Assembly (NCBI RefSeq): GCF_902506455.1
Contig: NZ_LR733844.1
Location: forward strand, 1,253,789 to 1,317,788
DNA length: 64,000 nucleotides
DNA from: Sphingomonas sp. 8AM
Lineage (GTDB): Bacteria; Pseudomonadota; Alphaproteobacteria; Sphingomonadales; Sphingomonadaceae
Direction of reading: 5' to 3'
Made by a program: the position numbers and the translations under genes. The notes beneath the pieces are model-generated. The model was not told the DNA's origin, did no database searches, and saw nothing but the letters and a program-made list of their open reading frames with translations. Of the stretch, positions 1-8,749 are shown piece after piece. The stretch's first letter is position 1. Every line of letters starts with the position of its first letter.

Positions 1-3
1 GCT

Positions 4-1320
4 ATGGTCGAGCCGGCGGCGCCTGGCGTCGAGAGCGCGGGCGAGCAGGCCGTGCGGCCGACGCGGGTGCGCCACGCGGTGCTGTGGCTCACCGTCCTCG
101 CCTATCTCATCACCTATATGGACCGGGTGGTGATCGCGACCGCGGCGCCGTCGATCCAGAAGGAATATGGCTTCTCGCTCGTCACGATGGGCTGGATCTT
201 TGCCGCCTTCCAGTTCGCCTACGCGCTGTTCCAGATCCCGGGCGGCTGGCTCGGCGACCGGTTCGGGCCACGCCGCGCGCTGACCGGCGTGGTGGTGTGG
301 TGGTCGACCTTTACCGCGGCGACCGCGCTGACCTGGTCCGCAGGCTCGATGATGGTCTGCCGGTTTCTGTTCGGGATGGGTGAGGCGGGCGCGTTCCCGA
401 TCGCCACCCGTTCGCTGTCGCGCTGGATGCTACCCGCCGAGCGCGGCTGGGCGCAGGGACTTACCCATGCCGGCGCGCGGCTCGGCGGAGCGGTGACCCC
501 GGTGTTCGTCGCGCTGCTCATACTCGATTTTGGCTGGCGGATGCCCTTCCTGCTGTTCGCGAGCGTCGGGCTGATCTGGGCCTTCGCGTGGTTCGTCTAT
601 TATCGTGACGCGCCACGCGAACACCGCGGCGTCAACGCAAGCGAGCGCGCGATGATCGAGGAGGCGCTCGGTACGGGGCCAGCCCGTGCCAAGGTGCCGT
701 GGCGCCGGTTGCTGCGCCTGCCGCAGCTGTGGACGCTGTCGGCGATGTATTTCTGCTACGCTTACTGCATCAACATCTTCCTGACGTGGTTTCCCAAGTA
801 CCTGCACGACGCGCGCGGCTACGACCTCGCAGTGATGGGGCTGTTCGCCAGCCTGCCACTGATGGCGGGCGTCGTCGGTGATCTCGCCGGTGGCTGGACG
901 TCGGATCTGCTGGTGAAGCGCGGGGCGGGGCTGAAGCTCGCGCGGCGTGCGGTGGCGGTGACGGGGTTCGTCATCGCCGCGACGATGATGCCGCTCGCCG
1001 CCGCGATCGACGCGCCGGTGGCAAGCATCATCTGCTTCTGCGTCGCGGTGTTCGGGCTCGAGTTGACAGTCGGCGTGTCGTGGGCCGTGACGCTCGACGT
1101 CGGCGGCGAGTTTGCAGGGTCGGTGTCCGCGATGATGAACACGCTCGGCAACCTCGGCGCGGCGATCGCTGCCGCGGTGACCGGCTATATCGTAACGGTC
1201 AGCGGCTGGTTTCCCGCTTTCATGGTGCTCGCGGTGCTCTGCGCGATCGCCGCTCTTCTGTTCCTGCGGATCGACGCGTCGCGGCAGCTTATCGCCGCCG
1301 AGGAGGTCGCCGCGGCATGA
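4..1320 (+). CDS. MFS transporter, ACS (anion:cation symporter) type
   Basis: A 438-residue inner-membrane permease with about 12 hydrophobic segments. Residues 38-44 (YMDRVVI) in the first helix and the loop 2-3 signature GWLGDRFGPRR at residues 81-91 are typical of the ACS family, which imports organic acids such as sugar acids and aromatic carboxylates. The ATG lies 3 bases inside the window, so the upstream signals cannot be seen. It overlaps the ATGATG that precedes the alcohol dehydrogenase gene and is probably the first visible gene of a five-gene operon. The substrate is unknown; it is presumably the compound, or a derivative, processed by the neighbouring oxidoreductases. Confidence 0.9.
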   Translation: MVEPAAPGVESAGEQAVRPTRVRHAVLWLTVLAYLITYMDRVVIATAAPSIQKEYGFSLVTMGWIFAAFQFAYALFQIPGGWLGDRFGPRRALTGVVVWWSTFTAATALTWSAGSMMVCRFLFGMGEAGAFPIATRSLSRWMLPAERGWAQGLTHAGARLGGAVTPVFVALLILDFGWRMPFLLFASVGLIWAFAWFVYYRDAPREHRGVNASERAMIEEALGTGPARAKVPWRRLLRLPQLWTLSAMYFCYAYCINIFLTWFPKYLHDARGYDLAVMGLFASLPLMAGVVGDLAGGWTSDLLVKRGAGLKLARRAVAVTGFVIAATMMPLAAAIDAPVASIICFCVAVFGLELTVGVSWAVTLDVGGEFAGSVSAMMNTLGNLGAAIAAAVTGYIVTVSGWFPAFMVLAVLCAIAALLFLRIDASRQLIAAEEVAAA

Positions 1321-1337
1321 TGTATGGAGATACTCGC

Positions 1338-2582
1338 ATGACGTCCGATCCGACCGCGCCCGCCCTGTTCGGAGCGGCGCGCCTGCCGCGCGCGATCCTG
1401 TTCGGTCGCGGCCAGCGCGCCGCACTCGGTTCGGCGAGTGCGCGGCTCGGTCAGCGCGCGCTGGTCTGCACCGACGAGCGTCAGGCCGCGCAGCCCGAAT
1501 TCACCGCGATGCTCGCGGACCTTGCCGCGCATGGCGTCGGGACGCGCGTTTTCGACGGCACCGTCCCCGATCTGCCGCTGCGCTCGATTGACGCCTGTGT
1601 CGCTGCCGCGAACGGTTTCGACGCCGATGTGGTGATCGGCGTCGGCGGCGGCAGCTCGCTCGACCTTGCCAAGGTTGCGGCAGTGTTGCTCACCCATGGC
1701 GGCAGCGTGCGTGACTATTATGGCGAGTTCGCGGTGCCCGGTCCGGTGATGCCACTGGTAGCGGTGCCGACCACCTCGGGCACAGGATCGGAGGCGACCC
1801 CGGTGGCGGTGGTCGCCGACGAGGAGCGCGGCGCGAAGGTCGGGATCGCCAGCCCGCACCTGATCGCGCAGGTGGCGATCTGCGACCCCGAGCTGACGGT
1901 CAGCTGCCCGCCTGCGCTCACCGCCTTTTCGGGTGCGGACGCGCTGACCCATGCGGTCGAAGCCTATACGACGCTGGCGCGGCCGATCGATGCACTGCTG
2001 ACCGAGCAGCACGTGTTCGTCGGCAAGAACGTGCTGTCGGATCATTTCGCGACGCTCGCGGTGACCAACGTGTTCCGCTATCTCGAACGCGCGGTGGTTG
2101 ACGGCAGCGATATCGAGGCGCGTGAGGGTGTGATGCTGGCCTCGCTGGCGGCGGGATGTGCCTTCGGCACCGCCGGCACCGCGGCGGCGCACGCGCTGCA
2201 ATATCCGGTCGGCAACCTGACGCACACCGCGCACGGGCAGGGGGTTGCGACGCTGCTGCCCTATGTAATGCAATTCAACCGCCCGGCCTGTGCCGACGGG
2301 TTCGCCGAGCTGGCCCAGCTGGTCGGGATTGCGGGTACGACGCCCGCCGATCGCGCGCAGGCGTTCATCGACGCCGTCGACGCCTTGTTCCAGCGGATCG
2401 GCATCCCGAGATCGCTCGCCGACCTGGGGCTGCGTGCCGATCAGCAGGACCATGTTGCGGAATATTCGCTGAACGCGGCGCGGCTCATCAAGAACAACCC
2501 GCGGCCGCTCGACCTCGCCGCGATGCAGACCATCACGCGCGCCGCCTTCGCCGGCGATCGCGCCACGCTCCTTCACGCCTGA
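1338..2582 (+). CDS. iron-containing alcohol dehydrogenase (group III)
   Basis: A 414-residue cytoplasmic NAD(P)-dependent alcohol dehydrogenase. The dinucleotide loop GVGGGSSLDLAK is at about 101-112 and the VPTTSGTGSEATP motif at about 143-154. The four metal ligands line up with FucO as D201, H205, H285 and H299 with the expected spacings, so it looks catalytically intact. I chose the ATG at 1338 because GGAGA lies 7 bases upstream; in-frame ATGs at 1317 and 1320 lack this. Its stop overlaps a possible aldehyde dehydrogenase start (TGATG), so the pair probably carries out alcohol to aldehyde to acid oxidation. The exact alcohol cannot be read from the sequence. Confidence 0.92.
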   Translation: MTSDPTAPALFGAARLPRAILFGRGQRAALGSASARLGQRALVCTDERQAAQPEFTAMLADLAAHGVGTRVFDGTVPDLPLRSIDACVAAANGFDADVVIGVGGGSSLDLAKVAAVLLTHGGSVRDYYGEFAVPGPVMPLVAVPTTSGTGSEATPVAVVADEERGAKVGIASPHLIAQVAICDPELTVSCPPALTAFSGADALTHAVEAYTTLARPIDALLTEQHVFVGKNVLSDHFATLAVTNVFRYLERAVVDGSDIEAREGVMLASLAAGCAFGTAGTAAAHALQYPVGNLTHTAHGQGVATLLPYVMQFNRPACADGFAELAQLVGIAGTTPADRAQAFIDAVDALFQRIGIPRSLADLGLRADQQDHVAEYSLNAARLIKNNPRPLDLAAMQTITRAAFAGDRATLLHA

Positions 2583-2599
2583 TGCACGGAACGCTTTCG

Positions 2600-4066
2600 A
2601 TGACCAGCTACACACCGCCGGGCGACGGCCCGTTCGCCATCCCCACCGGCCTGCTGATCGGCGAGCGCTGGACCGCCGCCGCGAGCGGTGCGACGATCGC
2701 GGTCGATGATCCCGCCACTGGCGCGACGCTCACCGCGGTCGCTGACGCGGCAGTGGAAGAAGGGATCGCGGCCGTCGACGCCGCCGCTGCCGCCGCTGCG
2801 GGCTGGGCCGCGACCGCGCCACGGAAGCGCGCCGAAGTGCTGCTCGCCTGTTACCATGCGATGATGGCGCAGCAGGAATGGCTAGCGCAGCTGATCGCGC
2901 TGGAGAACGGCAAGGCGCTGCCGGATGCGCGTGGCGAGGTGGCCTATGCCGCCGAATTCTTCCGCTGGTATGCCGAGGAAGCGGTGCGCATTCCCGGCGA
3001 GCTGGGCACGTCACCCGCGGGCGGCAACCGCATCATGGTGCAATATCAGCCGATCGGCATCGCACTGCTGATTACGCCATGGAATTTCCCGGCGGCGATG
3101 GCGACGCGCAAGATCGCGCCGGCCTTGGCAGCGGGCTGCACCTGCATCCTCAAGCCCGCGTCGGAAACGCCGCTGACCGCGCTGGCGGTCGCCGAGATCA
3201 TGCGCCGCGCCGGGGTGCCGGCGGGGGTGGTCAACGTCGTCACCACCAGCCAGCCCGGTCCGGTGTGCAGCGCGATCCTCCACGACCCGCGTGTGCGCAA
3301 GCTTTCCTTCACCGGCTCGACGCAGATCGGCCGCGTGCTGCTGCGTGAAGCGGCGGATCAGGTGATCAGCTCGTCGATGGAGCTGGGCGGCAACGCGCCG
3401 TTCGTCGTGTTCGATGACGCCGATCTCGACGCCGCGATCGAGGGCGCAATGATTGCCAAGATGCGCAACGCCGGGGAGGCGTGCACCGCCGCCAACCGCT
3501 TCTACGTCCAGCGCGGCATTCACGACGCGTTTGTGACCAGGCTGGTCGAGCGGATGGGTGCGCTGACGGTCGGTCCCGGCACCAATCCGGCCACGCAATG
3601 CGGCGCGATGATCAACCGCAAGGCGGTCGACAAGATCGAGCGGCTCGTCGCCGATGCGGTGGGCAAGGGCGCGCGCGTCGCGCTGGGCGGCGAGACCCCC
3701 GCTGGCGATGGCTATTTCTACCCGCCGTCGGTGATCGCGGACGTGCAGCCCGGTTCGGAGATCCTGCGCGAGGAAGTGTTCGGCCCGGTCGCCGCGGTGA
3801 CCGTCTTCGACACCGTCGACGAGGCGGTCGCGCTCGCCAATGACACCGAATACGGCCTCGCCGCCTATGTCTATTCGGGCGACCTCAAGCGCGCGCTGGC
3901 GGTGGCTGAGCGGATCGAGTGCGGCATGGTCGCGGTCAACCGCGGGCTCGTCTCCGACGCCGCCGCGCCGTTCGGCGGCATGAAGCAGAGCGGGCTGGGC
4001 CGCGAGGGATCGCACCACGGCCTGCTCGAATATTGCGAGGCGAAATACATCGCGGTGACGTGGTGA
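2600..4066 (+). CDS. NAD(P)-dependent aldehyde dehydrogenase, succinate-semialdehyde dehydrogenase type
   Basis: A 488-residue aldehyde dehydrogenase closest in pattern to GabD-type succinate-semialdehyde dehydrogenases. PWNFP with the transition-state Asn is at about 160-164, the cofactor loop FTGSTQIG at 237-244, the general-base Glu at 261 in MELGGNAP, and the catalytic Cys at 295 in GEACTAANR. An ATG at 2582 overlaps the preceding stop and is an alternative start adding 6 residues; the 2600 start has GGAA about 9 bases upstream. It follows the iron alcohol dehydrogenase directly and its stop overlaps the GTG of the PQQ enzyme, so it is translationally coupled. The true aldehyde may not be succinate semialdehyde. 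Confidence 0.92.
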   Translation: MTSYTPPGDGPFAIPTGLLIGERWTAAASGATIAVDDPATGATLTAVADAAVEEGIAAVDAAAAAAAGWAATAPRKRAEVLLACYHAMMAQQEWLAQLIALENGKALPDARGEVAYAAEFFRWYAEEAVRIPGELGTSPAGGNRIMVQYQPIGIALLITPWNFPAAMATRKIAPALAAGCTCILKPASETPLTALAVAEIMRRAGVPAGVVNVVTTSQPGPVCSAILHDPRVRKLSFTGSTQIGRVLLREAADQVISSSMELGGNAPFVVFDDADLDAAIEGAMIAKMRNAGEACTAANRFYVQRGIHDAFVTRLVERMGALTVGPGTNPATQCGAMINRKAVDKIERLVADAVGKGARVALGGETPAGDGYFYPPSVIADVQPGSEILREEVFGPVAAVTVFDTVDEAVALANDTEYGLAAYVYSGDLKRALAVAERIECGMVAVNRGLVSDAAAPFGGMKQSGLGREGSHHGLLEYCEAKYIAVTW

Positions 4067-6174
4067 GCGCCCCGGTGTTCACGCGCCGCCAGTTGCTCGC
4101 GGGCACCGCCGCCTCCGCGCTGGTTTTCGCGATCGATCCGGCGGCGCTCGCCGCGCCTGTACAGGACGCCGACGCCACGGCGCCCGATACCGAGTGGCGT
4201 AGCTATGCCGCCGACAAGGCGAACACCCGCTACTCGCCACTCGACCAGATCAACGCCGACAACTTCAACGATCTGGAGATCGCGTGGAGCGTCAAGACCG
4301 ACGTCTTCGGCGCCCGCAAGGAATACCAATTCGAGCCGACCCCGCTGATCGTCAAGGGGCGGCTGTTCCTGCCCGCCGGCTCGCGCCGCGATTGCGTCGC
4401 GCTCGACGCCGCGACCGGCGAGCTGCTGTGGATGCACCGCGTCGACGAGGGCCAGCGCGCGCTCAACTCGCCGCGTCAATTGTCCGGTCACGGCGTGTCC
4501 TATTGGACCGACGGCAAGGTGGAGCGAATCCTCTATGTCACGATCGGCTATCAGCTGGTCTCGCTCGACGCCAACACCGGCATTCCTGACCCGGCGTTCG
4601 GCAACAATGGCGTCGTCGATCTGAAAAAGGACTTCGATCAGGAACTCGACCTCGACACCGCCGATGTCGGATTGCACGCCACGCCAATGGTGGCGCGCGA
4701 TACGGTGGTGGTGGGCGCGGCGCATACGGCGGGCGACGTGCCGGCGGTGCGCAAGAACGTGAAGGGCTATATCCGCGGCTTCGACGTGCGCACGGGCAAG
4801 CGCAAATGGATCTTCCACACGATCCCGCGCAAGGGCGAGTTCGGCTACGACACCTGGCTGAACGGCGACGCGGACGAGGCGGGCAATGCCGGGGCGTGGG
4901 CCGAAATGTCGGCGGACGAGGAGCTGGGACTGGTCTATGTTCCGGTCGAGCTGCCGACCGGTGACGAGATGGGCATGTTCCGCCGCGGCAACGCGCTGTT
5001 CGGTGAGTCGCTGGTCGCGCTCGATCTCGAGACCGGGCGGCGGCGCTGGCATTATCAGATGGTGCATCACGGGCTGTGGGATCGCGACATCCCGTGCGCA
5101 CCGATCCTGTGCGACATTCCGGTGAACGGGCGCACCGTCAAGGCGCTCGCCCAGCCGACCAAGCAGGCCTTTCTCTACGTGCTCAATCGCGAGACGGGCG
5201 AGCCGATCTGGCCGATCCCCGAGCGAAAGGTGGAGCGCGGCGACGTGCCCGGCGAATGGTACAGCCGGACACAGCCGGTGCCGTCGAAACCGCCCGCCTA
5301 TGATGTGCAGGGCGTTACCGAGAACGACCTGATCGACTTCACCCCCGAGCTGCGCGCGAAAGCGGTCGAATTCGTCAAATCGTACAAGATCGGACCGCTG
5401 TTCACCCCGCCGGTGGTCAGTAAGCCCGGGCGGTGGGGGACGATCTCGGCACCCGGCATCCAGGGTGGCACCAACTGGCCCGGCGGCTGCTACGATCCCG
5501 AAACCCATATGGTCTATGTCTATTCGAAGACGCAGCCGTCGCTCATAGGGATCGTGCCCAACGACGACCCGAAAGTCTCCGAGTTTCCGCAGGTCCACGG
5601 CGTCGCCGGCCGCGAGGCGCGCGCGATGCCGGCGATGGGCGCGGCGCGTGCGGGGATGCGCAACATGGAGGCGCCACCCGCTTCGCCACCGGCCGGCGGC
5701 GCTCCCGCAGGGGCATCGAAGGGACCGCCGCCGGGCTTCCTCGCCGTCGACGGGCTGCCGTTGCTCAAGCCACCTTATGGCCGGATCACCGCGATCGACC
5801 TGAGCAAGGGTGATCTCGCCTGGCAGGTCGCGCACGGCGAGACACCCGACAATGTCCGCAACCATCCCAAGCTCAAGGGGCTCAAGATCCCGCGGACCGG
5901 ACGCGCCGGCAATCTCGGTCCGCTGGTGACCAAGACGCTGGTGATCTGCGGCGAGGCCGGCTTCTACACCAACGAATATGGCATTCGCGGCGCGATGCTA
6001 CGCGCCTATGACAAGGCCACCGGCGAGGAGAAAGGCGCGGTGTACATGACCGCGCCGCAGAGCGGATCGCCAATGACCTACCGGCTGAAGGGCCGGCAAT
6101 ATATCGTCGTGGCCACAGGCGGCGGCAATGCCAGCGCGGAGCTGGTCGCCTACCGTTTACCGGGAGCAGCGTGA
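4063..6174 (+). CDS. exported PQQ-dependent dehydrogenase (quinoprotein)
   Basis: A 703-residue quinoprotein of the eight-bladed propeller type. It oxidises alcohols or sugars in the periplasm and passes electrons to a cytochrome. The GTG at 4063 overlaps the upstream stop by 4 bases and gives an N-terminus FTRRQLLAGTAAS followed by a hydrophobic stretch, a twin-arginine-like signal. Family motifs include HHGLWDRDIPCAP and GGTNWPGGCYDPE. A Met/Pro/Ala/Gly-rich insertion of roughly 40 residues lies at about 520-560, between propeller strands. No vicinal Cys pair is visible, unlike methanol dehydrogenase. The next gene encodes a c-type cytochrome, the probable electron acceptor. The substrate is unknown. 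Confidence 0.9.
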   Translation: MSAPVFTRRQLLAGTAASALVFAIDPAALAAPVQDADATAPDTEWRSYAADKANTRYSPLDQINADNFNDLEIAWSVKTDVFGARKEYQFEPTPLIVKGRLFLPAGSRRDCVALDAATGELLWMHRVDEGQRALNSPRQLSGHGVSYWTDGKVERILYVTIGYQLVSLDANTGIPDPAFGNNGVVDLKKDFDQELDLDTADVGLHATPMVARDTVVVGAAHTAGDVPAVRKNVKGYIRGFDVRTGKRKWIFHTIPRKGEFGYDTWLNGDADEAGNAGAWAEMSADEELGLVYVPVELPTGDEMGMFRRGNALFGESLVALDLETGRRRWHYQMVHHGLWDRDIPCAPILCDIPVNGRTVKALAQPTKQAFLYVLNRETGEPIWPIPERKVERGDVPGEWYSRTQPVPSKPPAYDVQGVTENDLIDFTPELRAKAVEFVKSYKIGPLFTPPVVSKPGRWGTISAPGIQGGTNWPGGCYDPETHMVYVYSKTQPSLIGIVPNDDPKVSEFPQVHGVAGREARAMPAMGAARAGMRNMEAPPASPPAGGAPAGASKGPPPGFLAVDGLPLLKPPYGRITAIDLSKGDLAWQVAHGETPDNVRNHPKLKGLKIPRTGRAGNLGPLVTKTLVICGEAGFYTNEYGIRGAMLRAYDKATGEEKGAVYMTAPQSGSPMTYRLKGRQYIVVATGGGNASAELVAYRLPGAA

Positions 6175-6623
6175 TGATCGAGCGAGTGACGAGATATGGC
6201 GGCTGGCTGTTCGGCGCGGCGGCGCTGACGCTCGGCAGTGCGGTGATGGTCCGCGCGCAGGGCGGGCAGCGCGACGTCTGGAACGGCGTCTACACCGCCG
6301 AGCAGTCGGCGCGGGGCAAGGTCGCCTACGCGGAGAATTGCGCCGCCTGCCACGGCGATACGCTCGCGGGTATCGATGTCGCGCCGGCACTGGCCGGAGG
6401 CGGCTTCCTCAACAACTGGACCGGTACGTCGGCCGGCGATCTGTTCTCGCGGATCAAGACGACCATGCCGCTGAGCGCGCCGGGCAGCCTGAGCGGGAAG
6501 ACCGTCGCTGACATCGAAGCCTATATGTTCGAGGTCAACGGCTTCCCCGCGGGCAAGCTGCCGCTGCCGCCAAGCCAGCCGATGGCCGCGGGGATCATGA
6601 TCGCGCCGAAGCCGGTCGGCTAG
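6174..6623 (+). CDS. periplasmic c-type cytochrome, partner of the PQQ dehydrogenase
   Basis: A 149-residue exported monohaem cytochrome c. A signal peptide or anchor covers residues 1-29, the haem motif is C56-A-A-C59-H60, and the likely axial Met is in TTMPLSAPG. The ATG at 6174 overlaps the quinoprotein stop by one base; an in-frame GTG at 6171 is possible but less likely. The immediate coupling makes it the probable electron acceptor of that enzyme. It is the last gene of the operon and ends 7 bases from the converging crotonase gene, with no room for a classical terminator. Confidence 0.9.
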   Translation: MIERVTRYGGWLFGAAALTLGSAVMVRAQGGQRDVWNGVYTAEQSARGKVAYAENCAACHGDTLAGIDVAPALAGGGFLNNWTGTSAGDLFSRIKTTMPLSAPGSLSGKTVADIEAYMFEVNGFPAGKLPLPPSQPMAAGIMIAPKPVG

Positions 6624-6630
6624 GCCCGCT

Positions 6631-7407
6631 TCACTCGCCGCGCCACGCCGGCACGCGCTTCGTTTTGGCGAGGAAGTCCGCAACGCCGCGCCGGAAGTCC
6701 TCGCTGCCATAGACCTGCTCAATCAGCGGTTCGATCGCGGGCAAGGCATCGAAGGTCATCCGCCGCAGCGTCTCCTTCGTGACCCGCGTCGTCAGCGGCG
6801 CATTCTCGGTCGCGCGCGCACACAGCGCCGCGATCTCGGCATCGAGTGCGTCACGCTCGACGACCTTCAGCAGGAACCCGCTCGCGCGCAGTTCCTCGGC
6901 ACCGACGATCTCGCCCAGCAACACCATTCGCCGCGCGACCGCCACGCCCACCGCGCTGCCGATCCGCGCCACGCTGGCGGCGGAAAGGCAATTGCCGATC
7001 GTGCGTCCGATTGGCGAGCCGAAGCGTGCGTCGGGGGTCGCGATGCGGAAATCGCATGCCGCGCTGATATTCAGCCCGCCTCCGACCGCCCAGCCTTCCA
7101 CCACCGCGATCGTCGTGCAGGGAATAGCATCGACTGCGCCCATGCAGTCGTCGATCTCGCGCTCATAGGCGACGCCCTGCGCGCCTTCGGTGTAATCGGC
7201 GAATTTTGTGATGTCGGTGCCTGAGATGAACGCCTTGCCGCCGGTGCCGCGAAACGTGACCACCCGTACGTCCGGATCTTCGGCAATCGTCCGCGCCGCG
7301 TCACGCAGCTGGAGCCACATCGCACCGGTCAGCGCATTGTGCGCCGCCGGGTTGTCGAAGCGGACGTGGACCGCCGCGCCGTCGCGCGTGACGACGAGGC
7401 CGCTCAC
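6631..7407 (-). CDS. crotonase-superfamily protein (enoyl-CoA hydratase/isomerase-like)
   Basis: A 258-residue crotonase fold protein. The CoA/oxyanion segments GKAFISGTDI (about 57-66) and GWAVGGG (105-111) are present. The two catalytic glutamates of classical hydratase (rat Glu144 and Glu164) are both replaced: the GGGCEL position reads GGGLNI (Asn113) and FGQPE reads FGSPI (Ile133). It therefore probably does not perform standard enoyl-CoA hydration and may be an isomerase, lyase, hydrolase or C-C bond enzyme. The start is a GTG overlapping the CoA-transferase stop (GTGA), so the two are coupled and probably act on the same CoA thioester. Confidence 0.87.
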   Translation of the reverse strand: MSGLVVTRDGAAVHVRFDNPAAHNALTGAMWLQLRDAARTIAEDPDVRVVTFRGTGGKAFISGTDITKFADYTEGAQGVAYEREIDDCMGAVDAIPCTTIAVVEGWAVGGGLNISAACDFRIATPDARFGSPIGRTIGNCLSAASVARIGSAVGVAVARRMVLLGEIVGAEELRASGFLLKVVERDALDAEIAALCARATENAPLTTRVTKETLRRMTFDALPAIEPLIEQVYGSEDFRRGVADFLAKTKRVPAWRGE

Positions 7408-8591
7408 GCCGCCGCCTCAGCCGCGGCGGGCAGCAACCCGCGCTCCGCCAATTCGCGGCGGATTTCGGCGTCATGCTCGTTGAGCAGGGGCGGGGGCAGG
7501 CGCACCTCCTGCGGCGTACCGCGCATCTTGACCGGGAAGCCGAGCGCCTTGAACTCGCCCTCGACCGGATGCGGCACCTGCATCACCATGTCGCGCGCGA
7601 CCGCCTGTTCGCTGGCCACCGCCTCGCCATAATCGAGGATCGGTGCGGCAGGCACTCCGGCGGCGAGCAGCGCATCGATCCATTCCTGACTGGTGCGCGT
7701 CAGGAAGGTCGGCGCGAGGTCGTCGATGAGAAGCTGGCGGTTGGCGACGCGCGCGGCATTGGTGGCGTAGCGCTCATCCTCCTGCAGCTCGGGGCGTCCG
7801 ATCACCTTGATGAAGGTGACCCACAATCCCTGGTTCGCCGCGCCAATCACGAACCAGTCATCCGATGCGCGCACCGCCTGATAGGGGGCGGACATGCGAT
7901 TGGCCGAACCAATCGGTGCCGGCGCGCACCCGGTACCCCAATATTCAGTCGTTTCCCAGATCGAGAGCCCCATCGCCGCCTCGAGCAGCGAGGCGTCGAT
8001 ATACTGACCGCGGCCGGACGTCTGGCGCCCGATCACCGCGCTGAGAATGCCGTAGACCGAGAAGAGCCCGGCGCCGAGATCGGCGACCGCGATCGAGTTC
8101 TTGGCAGGCTCCATGCCGGGAAAGCCATTCGAGCTGAGCACGCCCGACATCGCCTGCGCGATCAGGTCGAAACCCGGGCGCTGCGCCCATGGGCCGGTTT
8201 GGCCGAAGCCCGAAATGCTGGCGTAGATCAGCCGCGGGTTGAGTGCGGCCAGCGTGTCGTAATCGATGCCGAGCCGCTTCGCGACGCCGGGGCGGGCGTT
8301 TTCCACGACGATGTCGGCGGTCTGCACCAGCGCATAGAGCACGGCGCGGTCGGCTTCGTCCTTGAGATCGAGCGTGATGCTGCGCTTGTTGCGGTTGAGC
8401 GCGAGGAAACCAGGGCTGTCCTCACCCTTCAGCCGGAAGCCCATGGAGTGACGTGTCGAATCGCCGGTGCGTGGCGGCTCGATCTTGATGACGTCGGCGC
8501 CCATGTCGCCGAGCAGCATGCAGCAGAACGGTCCCGCCATGACTTGCGAGATATCGAGGACCCTCAGTCCCTTCAGCGGCAACTCCGACAT
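7404..8591 (-). CDS. CaiB/BaiF family class III CoA-transferase
   Basis: A 395-residue family III CoA-transferase. These enzymes move CoA between carboxylic acids through an aspartyl-CoA anhydride. The N-terminal signature GLRVLDISQVMAGPF is at 8-22, VIKIEPPRTGD at 35-44, and the catalytic Asp is D142 in RPGFDL. The ATG at 8591 is preceded by GAGGAG with good spacing; the longer reading upstream runs into the promoter region. It is first in a two-gene operon with the crotonase, so it probably activates an acid for CoA-dependent catabolism. A 17-bp inverted repeat lies about 55 bases upstream. Confidence 0.92.
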   Translation of the reverse strand: MSELPLKGLRVLDISQVMAGPFCCMLLGDMGADVIKIEPPRTGDSTRHSMGFRLKGEDSPGFLALNRNKRSITLDLKDEADRAVLYALVQTADIVVENARPGVAKRLGIDYDTLAALNPRLIYASISGFGQTGPWAQRPGFDLIAQAMSGVLSSNGFPGMEPAKNSIAVADLGAGLFSVYGILSAVIGRQTSGRGQYIDASLLEAAMGLSIWETTEYWGTGCAPAPIGSANRMSAPYQAVRASDDWFVIGAANQGLWVTFIKVIGRPELQEDERYATNAARVANRQLLIDDLAPTFLTRTSQEWIDALLAAGVPAAPILDYGEAVASEQAVARDMVMQVPHPVEGEFKALGFPVKMRGTPQEVRLPPPLLNEHDAEIRRELAERGLLPAAAEAAA

Positions 8592-8643
8592 GCGCAATCT
8601 CCTCTCCCCCTGATCGACCGATGTAAGCGGACGATCAACACGG

Positions 8644-8660
8644 ATCATATTGTATAGGAT
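8644..8660. promoter_or_regulatory. candidate operator, 17-bp inverted repeat (copy 1)
   Basis: ATCATAT-TGT-ATAGGAT: two 7-bp arms related by inversion with one mismatch and a 3-bp spacer. It is an AT-rich island in GC-rich DNA between the divergent CoA-transferase and second quinoprotein genes. A second site with the same architecture is at 13441-13457. The form is compatible with a dimeric GntR/FCD- or IclR-type regulator, but no such gene is in the window. Confidence 0.55.
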
Positions 8661-8749
8661 CGTGCGGCTTGCTAGCACCGTTGAAATGACAGGACAACGT
8701 TGCGGCTGCTCGACTCGGAACGCAACGTCGCCGGACAGGAGAGTGGAGC

